A stretch of 64,000 bases of DNA from positions 1 through 64,000 of the forward strand of contig CAZIXF010000016.1 of NCBI GenBank assembly GCA_964543195.1, read 5' to 3'. Position 1 is the stretch's first letter. The number at the start of each line of letters is the position of its first letter. The DNA comes from JAGTVG01 sp964543195 (lineage in GTDB: Bacteria > Bacteroidota > Bacteroidia > Cytophagales > Cyclobacteriaceae). This document shows, piece by piece, positions 1-8,249 of this stretch. The notes beneath the pieces were generated by a model. That model was not told the origin of the DNA. It saw only the letters and a program-made list of their open reading frames with translations, and ran no database searches. The position numbers and the translations under genes are program-made.

Positions 1-1
1 T

Positions 2-67
2 GAGTATAAGAACTCATGCGATGAATGTAAGAATTTAGAGTCATACAATATGTATAAGCACAGATAA
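2..67 (+). CDS. C-terminal end of an unidentified gene (5' truncated by window edge)
   Basis: An open frame runs from base 2 to a TAA at 65-67 and encodes 21 residues with a CDEC cysteine pair, ending in MYKHR. The stop lies 6 bases before the mutS2 start, which suggests an operon with mutS2. Too little is visible to identify the product. It could be a chance open frame, but its cysteine pair and close spacing to mutS2 favour a real gene end. Confidence 0.4.
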   Translation, partial: EYKNSCDECKNLESYNMYKHR

Positions 68-73
68 TTTTCT

Positions 74-2494
74 ATGTTATATCCCTCGAATATTGAAGAA
101 AAATTAGGCTTTCATCGCATAAAAGAATATTTAAAAGACCATTGTGAGGGTGAACTGGGCGTCAGAAATGTAGAGACTCTCCGCTTCAGCACCAATTTTG
201 ATCGGGTTGAACAGTTGACAAGCCAGACCGACGAGTTTCTTAAAATACTTAATTCAGCCGATTCTTTTCCCGGAGGAGAATATTATAATATCAATAAATA
301 CCTGGCCAAAGCAGCAAAGATCGACGCTTATCTGCTGGAGGAGGAATTTCATGAGATGAAACTGTCGCTGACAAAAGTGGAGCAGATGCTCAAATTCCTT
401 AAAAAGAATTCCGAACAATATTCAAATCTTTCCCTGATCACCATTGGCATCTATCTGAATCCTCAGATCGTGTATGCGATTGAAAATGTGATCGATGAAA
501 GAGGGAAGATGCGGAATACGGCAAGTGACCTGCTGCTTGAGATCAGGAATGAACTGCATAAACTTGAATTCAAGGTCAGGAATAAACTGGAAAATATTCT
601 CAAAAACCTGATCAAAGATAATTATTCCAACGATGATGCTACCGTAACCATCAGGAACGGACGATTGGTCGTGCCGGTCAGGGCAGAATTCAAAAGAGCA
701 GTTTCCGGTTTTATACATGATGAATCGGCCTCCGGTCAGACTTCCTTTATTGAACCATCCCAGGTCGTCGAGATCAACAATGATATCAGGGACCTGATTT
801 ACAAGGAAAAAAGGGAGATCGTACGCATTCTGATGGGCCTGACCGATCTCATCCGGCCGGAGATCTCCAATCTGAAAAAATGCAATGAATTCCTGGGTCT
901 GATCGATTTCATCCGGGCCAAAGCCCGGTTTGCCAGAGATCTTGAAGCCGTCAAGCCCGAGCTCAGCAATAAGCCTGTGATCGACTGGCATAATGCCCGG
1001 CATCCGCTTCTCTATCTTTCCCATAAAAAACTGAATAAGGAGATTGTTCCTCTCGATATACGGCTTGCCTCCGACGTCAGGATCCTGGTGATCTCGGGCC
1101 CCAATGCAGGTGGAAAATCGGTATGCCTGCAGACTGTGGGACTTCTGCAATACATGTGGCAATGCGGTCTGCTGGTTCCCCTTTCGGAAGGATCTGTAAT
1201 GGGGATATTTTCACAGCTTTTTATTGATATTGGCGATGAACAATCGCTGGAAAACGACCTGAGCACCTATAGTTCCCACCTTATCAATATGAAGATTTTT
1301 ATTAATAAGGCCACTCCACGCACTCTTTTTCTGATTGATGAGTTCGGGGCGGGAACAGAACCACAGTTCGGTGGTGCGATTGCTGAAAGTATCCTTGATG
1401 AGCTGAGAAAGCAGAAGGTGATGGGTATAATCACAACCCATTATACTAATCTGAAAAAATTCGCCGAAAACCATCCCAATATAGCCAATGGGGCCATGCG
1501 GTTTGATATAAAGAACATGGAACCTTTATTCGTTCTCGACATGGGTAAACCGGGAAGTTCATTTGCCCTTGAAATAGCCCGGAAGATCGGTTTACCGGAT
1601 AATATTCTCAATCAGGCCAAAAAATTCGTCGGGGCTACCCATGTGCGCTTCGAGAGGCTGATCACTGAGCTTGAACAGGAAAAGAGGGAATTCGAAAAAC
1701 AGAAGAGAGAGGTGGAGAAGAAGGAAAATGAACTGAAGAAGCTCATCAGTGAATACGAATCGCTGAAGGATTATATCGAAAGCCAGCAGGATAAACTGGT
1801 TAGGGAAGCCGGACAGAAAGCAAGCGAACTGATCAGGCAGGCCAACCGGGAAATAGAAAAGACCATCAGGACCATCAAGGAGAAAAAGGCCGACAGGGAA
1901 GTGACCAGGAAAACCAGGCAGTCGCTCGAGCATTTCCATAACCGGTTAAAAAAAGAAATTGATACCAAAAAACCGGAAAAAAAGGCACGGCCTGTTGATC
2001 ACGAAACCGGACCCGATAAAGGACCGATCCGGGAACAGGATTACGTTAAGGTGAAAGATTCCGGTGCCTATGGCATTGTAATGAATATGAGAGGCAACCA
2101 GGCTGAGATTGCCATTGGCGACCTGAAATCAAACGTGAAATTGTCCCGCCTTGAAAAAGTACCCCGGGAAGAATATAAAAATAATGTAATCGGCAAATCC
2201 GGTTCCTCTCCGGCTAAAGGAAGCGTCGATCTGAGCGACAAAAGGAAGACGTTCAGTCCCACTATCGATCTGCGGGGTATGCGGGCAGAGGAAGCCCTGA
2301 ACATCCTCAACAGTTACCTCGATGATGCGCTTCTTTTAAATATGAAAGATCTGAGGATCATGCATGGCAAAGGAGAAGGCATCCTGAGAAAAGTGATCAG
2401 GGAATTCCTTAATGAAGTGGATTATGTCGATTCATTCAAAGAAGAACATGTGGAACACGGGGGTGCAGGGGTCACCCTGGTGGAACTGAAATAG
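74..2494 (+). CDS. mutS2: MutS2 family ATPase/endonuclease
   Basis: This is MutS2, a MutS-related ATPase that acts on branched DNA and collided ribosomes rather than in classical mismatch repair. The 806 residues are typical of the family. The N-terminal 300 residues are the helical core/clamp. The Walker A motif GPNAGGKS is at 342-349, followed by the Walker B segment TLFLIDEFGAGTEP and the switch sequence ITTHY. A long charged coiled coil covers roughly 530-620. The C-terminal Smr nuclease domain spans 731-806 and contains DLRG and HGKGEG (764-769). It starts just after a short partial gene and is followed by a convergent lipoprotein gene. The ATP-site and Smr motifs look intact. Confidence 0.96.
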   Translation: MLYPSNIEEKLGFHRIKEYLKDHCEGELGVRNVETLRFSTNFDRVEQLTSQTDEFLKILNSADSFPGGEYYNINKYLAKAAKIDAYLLEEEFHEMKLSLTKVEQMLKFLKKNSEQYSNLSLITIGIYLNPQIVYAIENVIDERGKMRNTASDLLLEIRNELHKLEFKVRNKLENILKNLIKDNYSNDDATVTIRNGRLVVPVRAEFKRAVSGFIHDESASGQTSFIEPSQVVEINNDIRDLIYKEKREIVRILMGLTDLIRPEISNLKKCNEFLGLIDFIRAKARFARDLEAVKPELSNKPVIDWHNARHPLLYLSHKKLNKEIVPLDIRLASDVRILVISGPNAGGKSVCLQTVGLLQYMWQCGLLVPLSEGSVMGIFSQLFIDIGDEQSLENDLSTYSSHLINMKIFINKATPRTLFLIDEFGAGTEPQFGGAIAESILDELRKQKVMGIITTHYTNLKKFAENHPNIANGAMRFDIKNMEPLFVLDMGKPGSSFALEIARKIGLPDNILNQAKKFVGATHVRFERLITELEQEKREFEKQKREVEKKENELKKLISEYESLKDYIESQQDKLVREAGQKASELIRQANREIEKTIRTIKEKKADREVTRKTRQSLEHFHNRLKKEIDTKKPEKKARPVDHETGPDKGPIREQDYVKVKDSGAYGIVMNMRGNQAEIAIGDLKSNVKLSRLEKVPREEYKNNVIGKSGSSPAKGSVDLSDKRKTFSPTIDLRGMRAEEALNILNSYLDDALLLNMKDLRIMHGKGEGILRKVIREFLNEVDYVDSFKEEHVEHGGAGVTLVELK

Positions 2495-2556
2495 AGGAAA
2501 TGCCTGTCTGAACGCAAAAAGACCGGAAATATGCAGGGAGACCAGGCTTTTCTGTT

Positions 2557-3024
2557 TTACTGCTTCACCATACTCACTGCATAGGTACCTTCAAGACTGG
2601 CTATTCTCAACCCGGGATGGCTGAATTGTATGGTCATGTTGGTGTTGCTGAAATTGGAAATGGTAAAACCCGTTACTGGCGATACATCCGTAAGCGTAAT
2701 GGAACTGATCGTTACATCACCCGAAAAATCCCAGGCGGAAGAGGAGGATGTGGAAAAGAAGTCAGCAGCCCCTGTTGCACTGAATGAAGCAGGATTGAAA
2801 CTGGCATCCACATTAAAAGTTATTGACAGGTTATCTATTATGGTTGGATCTACATTGTCGGGAACTGAGGTAGCCTCCTGAGCATTCCATGTGCCGCTGA
2901 GCGCCTGTGCTCTTTCCTGCTGTTCAGTCAATTCAGGTTCTCCGTTCTCGTCTCCGTTACATCCTGCATAAACAACAAAACCTGCGATAATCACAAAACT
3001 TAATAAATATGCAATCTTTTTCAT
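2557..3024 (-). CDS. Putative lipoprotein of unknown function
   Basis: The 155-residue product starts with a lysine pair, a hydrophobic stretch and a lipobox ending VYAGC at about residue 22, so it should be exported and lipid-anchored. The mature part begins with an acidic linker (DENGEPELTEQQ), followed by LSGTWNAQ, a pattern seen in lipocalin-like Bacteroidota lipoproteins. The rest is rich in Ser, Thr and Phe and probably forms beta strands. It converges on mutS2 and sits downstream of the lpx operon, but about 70 bases separate it from the ABC gene and it may have its own promoter. I do not recognise a named family. Confidence 0.7.
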   Translation of the reverse strand: MKKIAYLLSFVIIAGFVVYAGCNGDENGEPELTEQQERAQALSGTWNAQEATSVPDNVDPTIIDNLSITFNVDASFNPASFSATGAADFFSTSSSSAWDFSGDVTISSITLTDVSPVTGFTISNFSNTNMTIQFSHPGLRIASLEGTYAVSMVKQ

Positions 3025-3097
3025 TTTACCTGGGGTTGAAATTAAAAAATAAATGTTAACATAATTTGTTTAAAATACAATAATATATCGATTTAAT

Positions 3098-3724
3098 TCA
3101 ATGTTTTTTTGTGTACTGCTGTATGGATAATTCATCATCACAGAATGAGTATTCCTCGGGTTGATTGGAAGCGATGATAACGGTTTTTGTTCCTAAAACG
3201 GTTCTGATCTGATCAAAATACCAGTTTTTTGCTTTTTCGTCAAGATTTGAGGTGGGTTCGTCAAGCAGAAACAATGGCGATTCCGAATAAAATCCCAGTC
3301 CAAGGCGTAACCTTTGTTTCATCCCCGAAGAAAAATGACGAATGAATTTATTTCCGTTATCTTCCAGGTACATCAGTTTCATTAACTCTGACACCGTTAA
3401 ATTATCCCTTATTTTTTTAAACCTGAAATGGAATTCGAGGAATTCCCGTAATGTAAACTCCTCAATCATTTCCAGATAGGGAGCAGCATAATCTACATAC
3501 TGATAAATAGCTCCGTCTTCGATAATCAGGTTTTCATGTATATATACTATTCCCCCCCTGGAAGGTGACAACCAGCCTGAAAGAATTCGAAGTAAGGTAG
3601 ACTTCCCGCTGCCATTCGGGCCGGTAATACCGAGTGAGGATCCTGGTTGAATTTCACGGGTAATATCTTTAAAAACCCATTGCCTGATGAACTTTTTCCC
3701 CACCTTATCGAGGAGAACCTTCAT
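3098..3724 (-). CDS. ABC transporter ATP-binding protein (orphan, lpx operon)
   Basis: This is a stand-alone ABC ATPase of about 208 residues. It has Walker A GPNGSGKS at 35-42, a degenerate signature FSSGMKQRLRLG (normally LSGGQ) and Walker B PLFLLDEPTSNLD. The fold resembles small CcmA/export-type ATPases. An upstream GTG at 3730 overlaps the lpxA stop, but the ATG at 3724 begins exactly at the family-like sequence MKVLLDKVGKKF and is preferred. It is the last gene of lpxD-lpxC/fabZ-lpxA-ABC. No permease gene lies beside it, so its membrane partner must be elsewhere, or it may serve a non-transport role. The substrate is unknown; a link to envelope lipid export is only suggested by position. 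Confidence 0.85.
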   Translation of the reverse strand: MKVLLDKVGKKFIRQWVFKDITREIQPGSSLGITGPNGSGKSTLLRILSGWLSPSRGGIVYIHENLIIEDGAIYQYVDYAAPYLEMIEEFTLREFLEFHFRFKKIRDNLTVSELMKLMYLEDNGNKFIRHFSSGMKQRLRLGLGFYSESPLFLLDEPTSNLDEKAKNWYFDQIRTVLGTKTVIIASNQPEEYSFCDDELSIQQYTKKH

Positions 3725-3726
3725 GA

Positions 3727-4509
3727 TCACATATTATTAAATCCTTTCATGATCCCCCGGTCGGAAGACCGTATAAAATTGATAATCTCATCTCTTTCTT
3801 TTGAAGGGGCCATATCAAGTTCAAGCACATCCAGTGCTTTGGAATTGTTCAATCCCTTCAGATAAACCTGCCTGTATATTTCCTGAATCTCATTGATCTT
3901 ATCGTTGGGGAAACCCCTTCTTCTGAGCCCAATGGAATTAATGCCCGAATAACTAAGGGGTTCACGGGCCGCTTTGGTATAGGGAGGAACGTCCTTTCTT
4001 ACCAGCGATCCACCTGCGATCATCACATGGCCTCCTATTCGTACAAACTGATGAACCGAAGTAGAACCTCCTACAATAGCCCAATCATCAATTTTGACAT
4101 GCCCGGCTACCTGGACGGCATTAACCAAGATGACATGATCGCCCACATCACAATCATGGGCCAGGTGTACGTAGGCCATCAGCAGGCAATTATTCCCGAT
4201 AGTGGTTTTACCCCGGTTGATCGTTCCCCTGCTTATGGTCACGCATTCCCTGATCACCGTGTTATCGCCGATTTCAACGGTAGTCTCTTCTCCGGCAAAC
4301 TTGAGGTCCTGAGGCACTCCTGAGATCACGGCCCCGGGAAATATTTTACAGTTTTTACCGATCCGGGCTCCCTCCATAACCGTTACATGGGAACCCACCC
4401 AGGTTCCTTCATCGATTTCTACATTCTTATGGATACAGGCAAAAGGCTCTACTACCACATTATCGGCAATTTTGGCTTCAGGATGTATGTACGATAAAGG
4501 TTGATTCAT
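3727..4509 (-). CDS. lpxA: UDP-N-acetylglucosamine O-acyltransferase LpxA
   Basis: LpxA catalyses the first step of lipid A synthesis, transferring a 3-hydroxyacyl chain from ACP to UDP-GlcNAc in the cytoplasm. The 260 residues show the left-handed beta-helix hexapeptide pattern through about residue 185 (for example IGDNTVI, IGNNCLL, VGDHVIL) and the catalytic histidine in AHDC at 118. A helical C-terminal domain follows. The start ATG overlaps the lpxC-fabZ stop in an ATGA arrangement, so the two are probably translationally coupled. The length is normal for the family. Confidence 0.97.
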   Translation of the reverse strand: MNQPLSYIHPEAKIADNVVVEPFACIHKNVEIDEGTWVGSHVTVMEGARIGKNCKIFPGAVISGVPQDLKFAGEETTVEIGDNTVIRECVTISRGTINRGKTTIGNNCLLMAYVHLAHDCDVGDHVILVNAVQVAGHVKIDDWAIVGGSTSVHQFVRIGGHVMIAGGSLVRKDVPPYTKAAREPLSYSGINSIGLRRRGFPNDKINEIQEIYRQVYLKGLNNSKALDVLELDMAPSKERDEIINFIRSSDRGIMKGFNNM

Positions 4510-5900
4510 TTATTTCTCTTAACAATACTGGCCGACATGATGGCTTCCGTCACCAGGGTATTTCCAACGAAAGCCAGGGTTTTCATTCTGGCAATGCCTC
4601 TTTTAATCGGCTCGAGCAATTCACATTTTAATATCAGGGTATCTCCCGGAAGTACCATTTTTCTGAATCTGCAATCCTCAATTTTAATAAAATATGTCCA
4701 GTAATCCTTCGGATCACCCAGGTTATTCAGGGCAAGTATGCCACCGGTCTGGGCTAAGGCCTCTATGATCAGCACCCCGGGCATCACGGGATTGCCCGGG
4801 AAATGACCCTGGAAAAAGGGTTCGTTATAGGTCACGTTTTTAATACCGGCCACTGTAGTTTCATCCAGATGGAATATTTTATCGACCAACAGGAATGGGG
4901 CCCGGTGAGGTAATGTTTCACGGATCATATTAATATCCATTACCGGGGGTAATTTCTGATTATAGGGGGGGATATTAATTGATTTGGGATCATTCATTTC
5001 ATTTTTCAGCTTTTTGGCAAAAGCTACATTGGGAGCATGGCCCGGACGGGCAGCAAGGATCTGGGCTTTAATAGGCCTGCCGGCAAGGGCAAGATCTCCC
5101 ATTACATCCAGTAATTTATGGCGGGCCGGTTCATTCCGGTACCTTAATTCAATATTATTCAGGATACCTTCTTCTTTTACTTCAACCTTTGGCTTGTTGA
5201 ACAATTCCGCCAGATAATCCAGCTCATTATCCTCTATCACTCTGTCTACCACCACTATGGCATTGTTCAGGTCACCACCTTTTATCAGGTTATTCTTGTA
5301 CAACATTTCAAGTTCGTGAAGAAAACAAAATGTGCGGCAGGAAGAGATTTCTTTTGCAAACTGGCCTATATTGGTCAGCGAGGCATGCTGACTACCCAAT
5401 ACGGGTGAATTATAATCAATCATAACAGTCACCCTGTAATCGTCCAGTGGTAGAGCGGCCATTTCCACATCCCTGGAAGGATCCCTGTAAAAAACAGGTT
5501 CACGGATTTCAAAAAAATTCCTCAGGGCATTCTGCTCTTCAAAACCCGCCTTCATGAGAGCTTCCACAAAAATTTTGGAACTTCCATCCATGATGGGTAT
5601 CTCGGGACCATCTAGTTGAATGAGGATATTATCCACTTCCATACCTGCCAGCGCTGCCATAGTATGTTCAACAGTAGCTACCCTGGCTCCGTTTTTTTCC
5701 AGTGTAGTCCCCCGCGAAAGATCTACCACATTATCCACATCCGCTTCTATTATGGGTTCACCTTCTAAATCAGTTCTCTGGAATTTAATTCCATGGTTCG
5801 GTTTGGCAGGAAGAAAAGTCATAGCCGCCTTCACGCCTGTATGCAAACCAACACCTTCAATAGTAATCGGTTTTTTTATGGTATGCTGCTTTGTTTTCAT
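4506..5900 (-). CDS. lpxC-fabZ: Bifunctional LpxC deacetylase / FabZ dehydratase
   Basis: This fused enzyme joins the committed lipid A step (UDP-3-O-acyl-GlcNAc deacetylase) to 3-hydroxyacyl-ACP dehydratase. The fusion is a well-known feature of Bacteroidota. LpxC covers about residues 1-305, with GVGLHTG at 16-22, the Glu78-His79 pair in EHTMAAL, zinc ligands His261 and Asp265 in HKLLDVMGD, and His288. FabZ covers about 320-464, with LPHRAPFLLVD, the catalytic His366 in QGHFPGNPVMPG and Glu380 in IIEALAQTGG. Both active sites look complete. ATGA overlaps join it to lpxD upstream and lpxA downstream. Confidence 0.98.
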   Translation of the reverse strand: MKTKQHTIKKPITIEGVGLHTGVKAAMTFLPAKPNHGIKFQRTDLEGEPIIEADVDNVVDLSRGTTLEKNGARVATVEHTMAALAGMEVDNILIQLDGPEIPIMDGSSKIFVEALMKAGFEEQNALRNFFEIREPVFYRDPSRDVEMAALPLDDYRVTVMIDYNSPVLGSQHASLTNIGQFAKEISSCRTFCFLHELEMLYKNNLIKGGDLNNAIVVVDRVIEDNELDYLAELFNKPKVEVKEEGILNNIELRYRNEPARHKLLDVMGDLALAGRPIKAQILAARPGHAPNVAFAKKLKNEMNDPKSINIPPYNQKLPPVMDINMIRETLPHRAPFLLVDKIFHLDETTVAGIKNVTYNEPFFQGHFPGNPVMPGVLIIEALAQTGGILALNNLGDPKDYWTYFIKIEDCRFRKMVLPGDTLILKCELLEPIKRGIARMKTLAFVGNTLVTEAIMSASIVKRNK

Positions 5901-6946
5901 TTATCAGAAGCTTCCTGTAAATTTTTTATTGTTTTTTCAAGCGTATTGAGGCGTTCCTGTAATTCGGGCAGTTTTTTAATAATCGTATACGATCTTCTCA
6001 TATTGCCTATATTTAAGGCGGGACTACCTAGAATGGTCTCCCCGGGCGTGTTAAACGATTTAGCCACACCTGATTGTGCCCCGATGGTCATCCGGTCAGC
6101 AAGTTTTATATGCCCCACTATTCCAGCCTGACCTGCAATTATACAATTTTTTCCGATAGTTGTCGACCCGGAAACCCCGGATTGTGCAGCTATGGCTGTA
6201 TTTTCTCCAATATTTACATTATGTGCTATCATGACCAGGTTATCAAGTTTGGCTCCTTTCCCGATAAAAGTGGATTCCAGGGTGGCCCTGTCGATCGTAG
6301 TATTGGCCCCGATTTCCACATTATCCTCTATGATCACATTCCCTAACTGAGGGATCTTTTTATAGGAACCATCCTCCTGGGGAGCATAACCAAAACCATC
6401 GGATCCTATCACAGCACCCGCATGGATCTGGCAGTTATTCCCGATCATTACCTTATCGTAGATCTTTACTCCGGCGTAAATGATCGTATTGTTACCAATT
6501 TCTACCTCGTCACCTATATATGCATGAGGAAATATTTTCACATTATCCCCTATTATTACCTTCCTGCCGATATAGGAAAAGGCCCCCCTGTAAATATTTT
6601 TTCCGGTTCTGGTATTTTTACCAATATATGAAGGATCTTCAACACCTGATTTCTGCTGTGTGATCAATTTATTATACTCATCCAATAAAACAGAAAAGCT
6701 GACATATGGATCAGCTACCCGGATAAGGGTCGTATTCAACGGTTTGGAAGGCTTGAAATCCTTCCTGACGATTACCGCAGAAGCCCCTGTCGAGTAGATT
6801 AAATTCTCATATTTTGGATTCGCAAGAAAAGATATACTTCCGGATCCGGCATTTTCCAGGGTGCTGGTTTTGTCGATAATTATTCCCTGATCTCCTTCTA
6901 TCTCGCCGTTTAGAAGATGAGCTATTTCTTTTACAGAAAATTTCAT
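5897..6946 (-). CDS. lpxD: UDP-3-O-acylglucosamine N-acyltransferase LpxD
   Basis: LpxD adds the second 3-hydroxyacyl chain in lipid A synthesis. The 349-residue product has the N-terminal uridine-binding domain (residues 1-100) and then a hexapeptide beta-helix (IGKNTRTG through about 310). The catalytic His242 is in MIAHNVNIGENT, and a C-terminal helix follows. The stop overlaps the lpxC-fabZ start by four bases. It is the first lpx gene of the cluster, 13 bases downstream of the HD-domain gene, which may share its transcript. Confidence 0.97.
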   Translation of the reverse strand: MKFSVKEIAHLLNGEIEGDQGIIIDKTSTLENAGSGSISFLANPKYENLIYSTGASAVIVRKDFKPSKPLNTTLIRVADPYVSFSVLLDEYNKLITQQKSGVEDPSYIGKNTRTGKNIYRGAFSYIGRKVIIGDNVKIFPHAYIGDEVEIGNNTIIYAGVKIYDKVMIGNNCQIHAGAVIGSDGFGYAPQEDGSYKKIPQLGNVIIEDNVEIGANTTIDRATLESTFIGKGAKLDNLVMIAHNVNIGENTAIAAQSGVSGSTTIGKNCIIAGQAGIVGHIKLADRMTIGAQSGVAKSFNTPGETILGSPALNIGNMRRSYTIIKKLPELQERLNTLEKTIKNLQEASDK

Positions 6947-6959
6947 GATTTTTTACGAT

Positions 6960-8192
6960 TCACAAAGATACAATTTTGGGCCAGCATAGATAGTATTTTT
7001 TCACAATTTTGCTCATTGCTTTGATATTTGGGAGGTCGGAGGCCTGAGCAATATCAATAATCCGGCCATCCTTCATCAGCACATTGATCTTTGACCCGTT
7101 CATTTCATATGCCGCATTGGTGGTAATGCCATCGATCACCAGATAGTGTACTTCTTCATCATCAAACCGGTAATGTTGCATGACCTTATCAAACAACTCT
7201 TCTTTTAATTTATCACTAACCGGTTCATTGGAAAGATGTACGCGGAAGAGTTCTCTTTCGATCAGCATTCTGCTCATCTCAGCAAGCACCTTGTCCCGGT
7301 GATATTGCCAGATTTTTATGCTTCCCCAGATATCGTGGTCATCCAGGGATAAAAAAGCAAGCAGTAATTTTTCATTTTTTTCAAAATCCTCAAGCGTATA
7401 ATCATTTTTCAGAAACATCCGCAGGGAATCGTTCCGGGTATCGAGCAACTCCTGCTTGGCCAGAAACTTGGCCCTTCGTATAAGCTGGATCATCAGATTT
7501 TCGGCTCCAATGGTGGTCTTGTGAAGATACACCTGCCAGTACATCAACCGTCGTGAACTGAGGAAATTCTCAATACTGTAAATAGCTTTTTCCTCCACCA
7601 CAATCTGATCTTCCACTACATTAAGCATTTTCAGGATCCGCTCAAAACCGATCTTCCCCTCTATCACGCCGGTAAAAAAACTGTCCCTGTTAAGGTAGTC
7701 CAGGCGGTCTACGTCAAGCTGACTGGCTACCAATTGGTTAAAAAAGGGTCTTTCATACACTCCATCGAAGATCTTAGTAGCTAATGAACCCAGTTGTTTA
7801 TCGAAAAGCTTATTATAGAGGCTGATGATCATAGAAGATAGTTTTTCATGCCTGATTCCACTCAGAAGGCTGTGTTCCAGCACATGTGAAAACGGACCGT
7901 GTCCCACATCGTGCAGAAGAATGGCCATGAGTGAGGCCTCATATTCTTCATCGGAAATTTTTATACCCTTCGATCGCAAGATTGTCAAAGACTGGTCCAT
8001 CAGATGCATGGCTCCCAGCGCATGATGGAACCGTGTATGAATCGCACCGGGATATACATAATCAGTTAAACCTAATTGTTTTATTCTTCGTAATCGTTGA
8101 AAGAAAGGATGTTCGATTATTTTATAGATCAGACCTTCCGGAATCTTAATAATTCCGTAAATTGGGTCATTAATAATCTTAATCTTATTCAA
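6960..8192 (-). CDS. HD-domain phosphohydrolase
   Basis: The 410-residue protein belongs to the HD superfamily with dGTPase/SAMHD1-like organisation. It opens with the family sequence IINDPIYGIIKIPEG, then HTRFHHALGAMHL (histidines near 52-57), the HD pair His94-Asp95 in LLHDVGHGPFSH, and a later metal ligand in QLDVDRLDYL. Such proteins hydrolyse nucleotides or related phosphates; the true substrate is not known. The start codon is TTG at 8192, which matches the family N-terminus and has no better ATG nearby. It is divergent from porX across 57 bases and lies just upstream of lpxD, as in other Bacteroidota. Confidence 0.9.
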   Translation of the reverse strand: MNKIKIINDPIYGIIKIPEGLIYKIIEHPFFQRLRRIKQLGLTDYVYPGAIHTRFHHALGAMHLMDQSLTILRSKGIKISDEEYEASLMAILLHDVGHGPFSHVLEHSLLSGIRHEKLSSMIISLYNKLFDKQLGSLATKIFDGVYERPFFNQLVASQLDVDRLDYLNRDSFFTGVIEGKIGFERILKMLNVVEDQIVVEEKAIYSIENFLSSRRLMYWQVYLHKTTIGAENLMIQLIRRAKFLAKQELLDTRNDSLRMFLKNDYTLEDFEKNEKLLLAFLSLDDHDIWGSIKIWQYHRDKVLAEMSRMLIERELFRVHLSNEPVSDKLKEELFDKVMQHYRFDDEEVHYLVIDGITTNAAYEMNGSKINVLMKDGRIIDIAQASDLPNIKAMSKIVKKYYLCWPKIVSL

Positions 8193-8232
8193 TTTAATTC
8201 CTGTTTACGATTAACTTATAAATCCGGACACT

Positions 8233-8238
8233 AAGGAG
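8233..8238 (+). promoter_or_regulatory. Shine-Dalgarno-like site of porX
   Basis: AAGGAG lies 11 bases before the porX ATG. Strong Shine-Dalgarno sites are uncommon in Bacteroidota, so this one is worth recording. It supports the ATG at 8250. Confidence 0.5.
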
Positions 8239-8249
8239 TACCAACTGTA

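Noticed and set aside
422..1162. Long minus-strand open frame inside mutS2
   Set aside because: It lies wholly opposite a gene with intact MutS2 motifs, and its translation has no recognisable domain or signal; it is a shadow frame.
2502..2550. Possible terminator after mutS2 (GCCTG ... CAGGC followed by T-rich sequence)
   Set aside because: The stem is only five base pairs with a loop of about 36 bases and the T run is broken; too weak to report.
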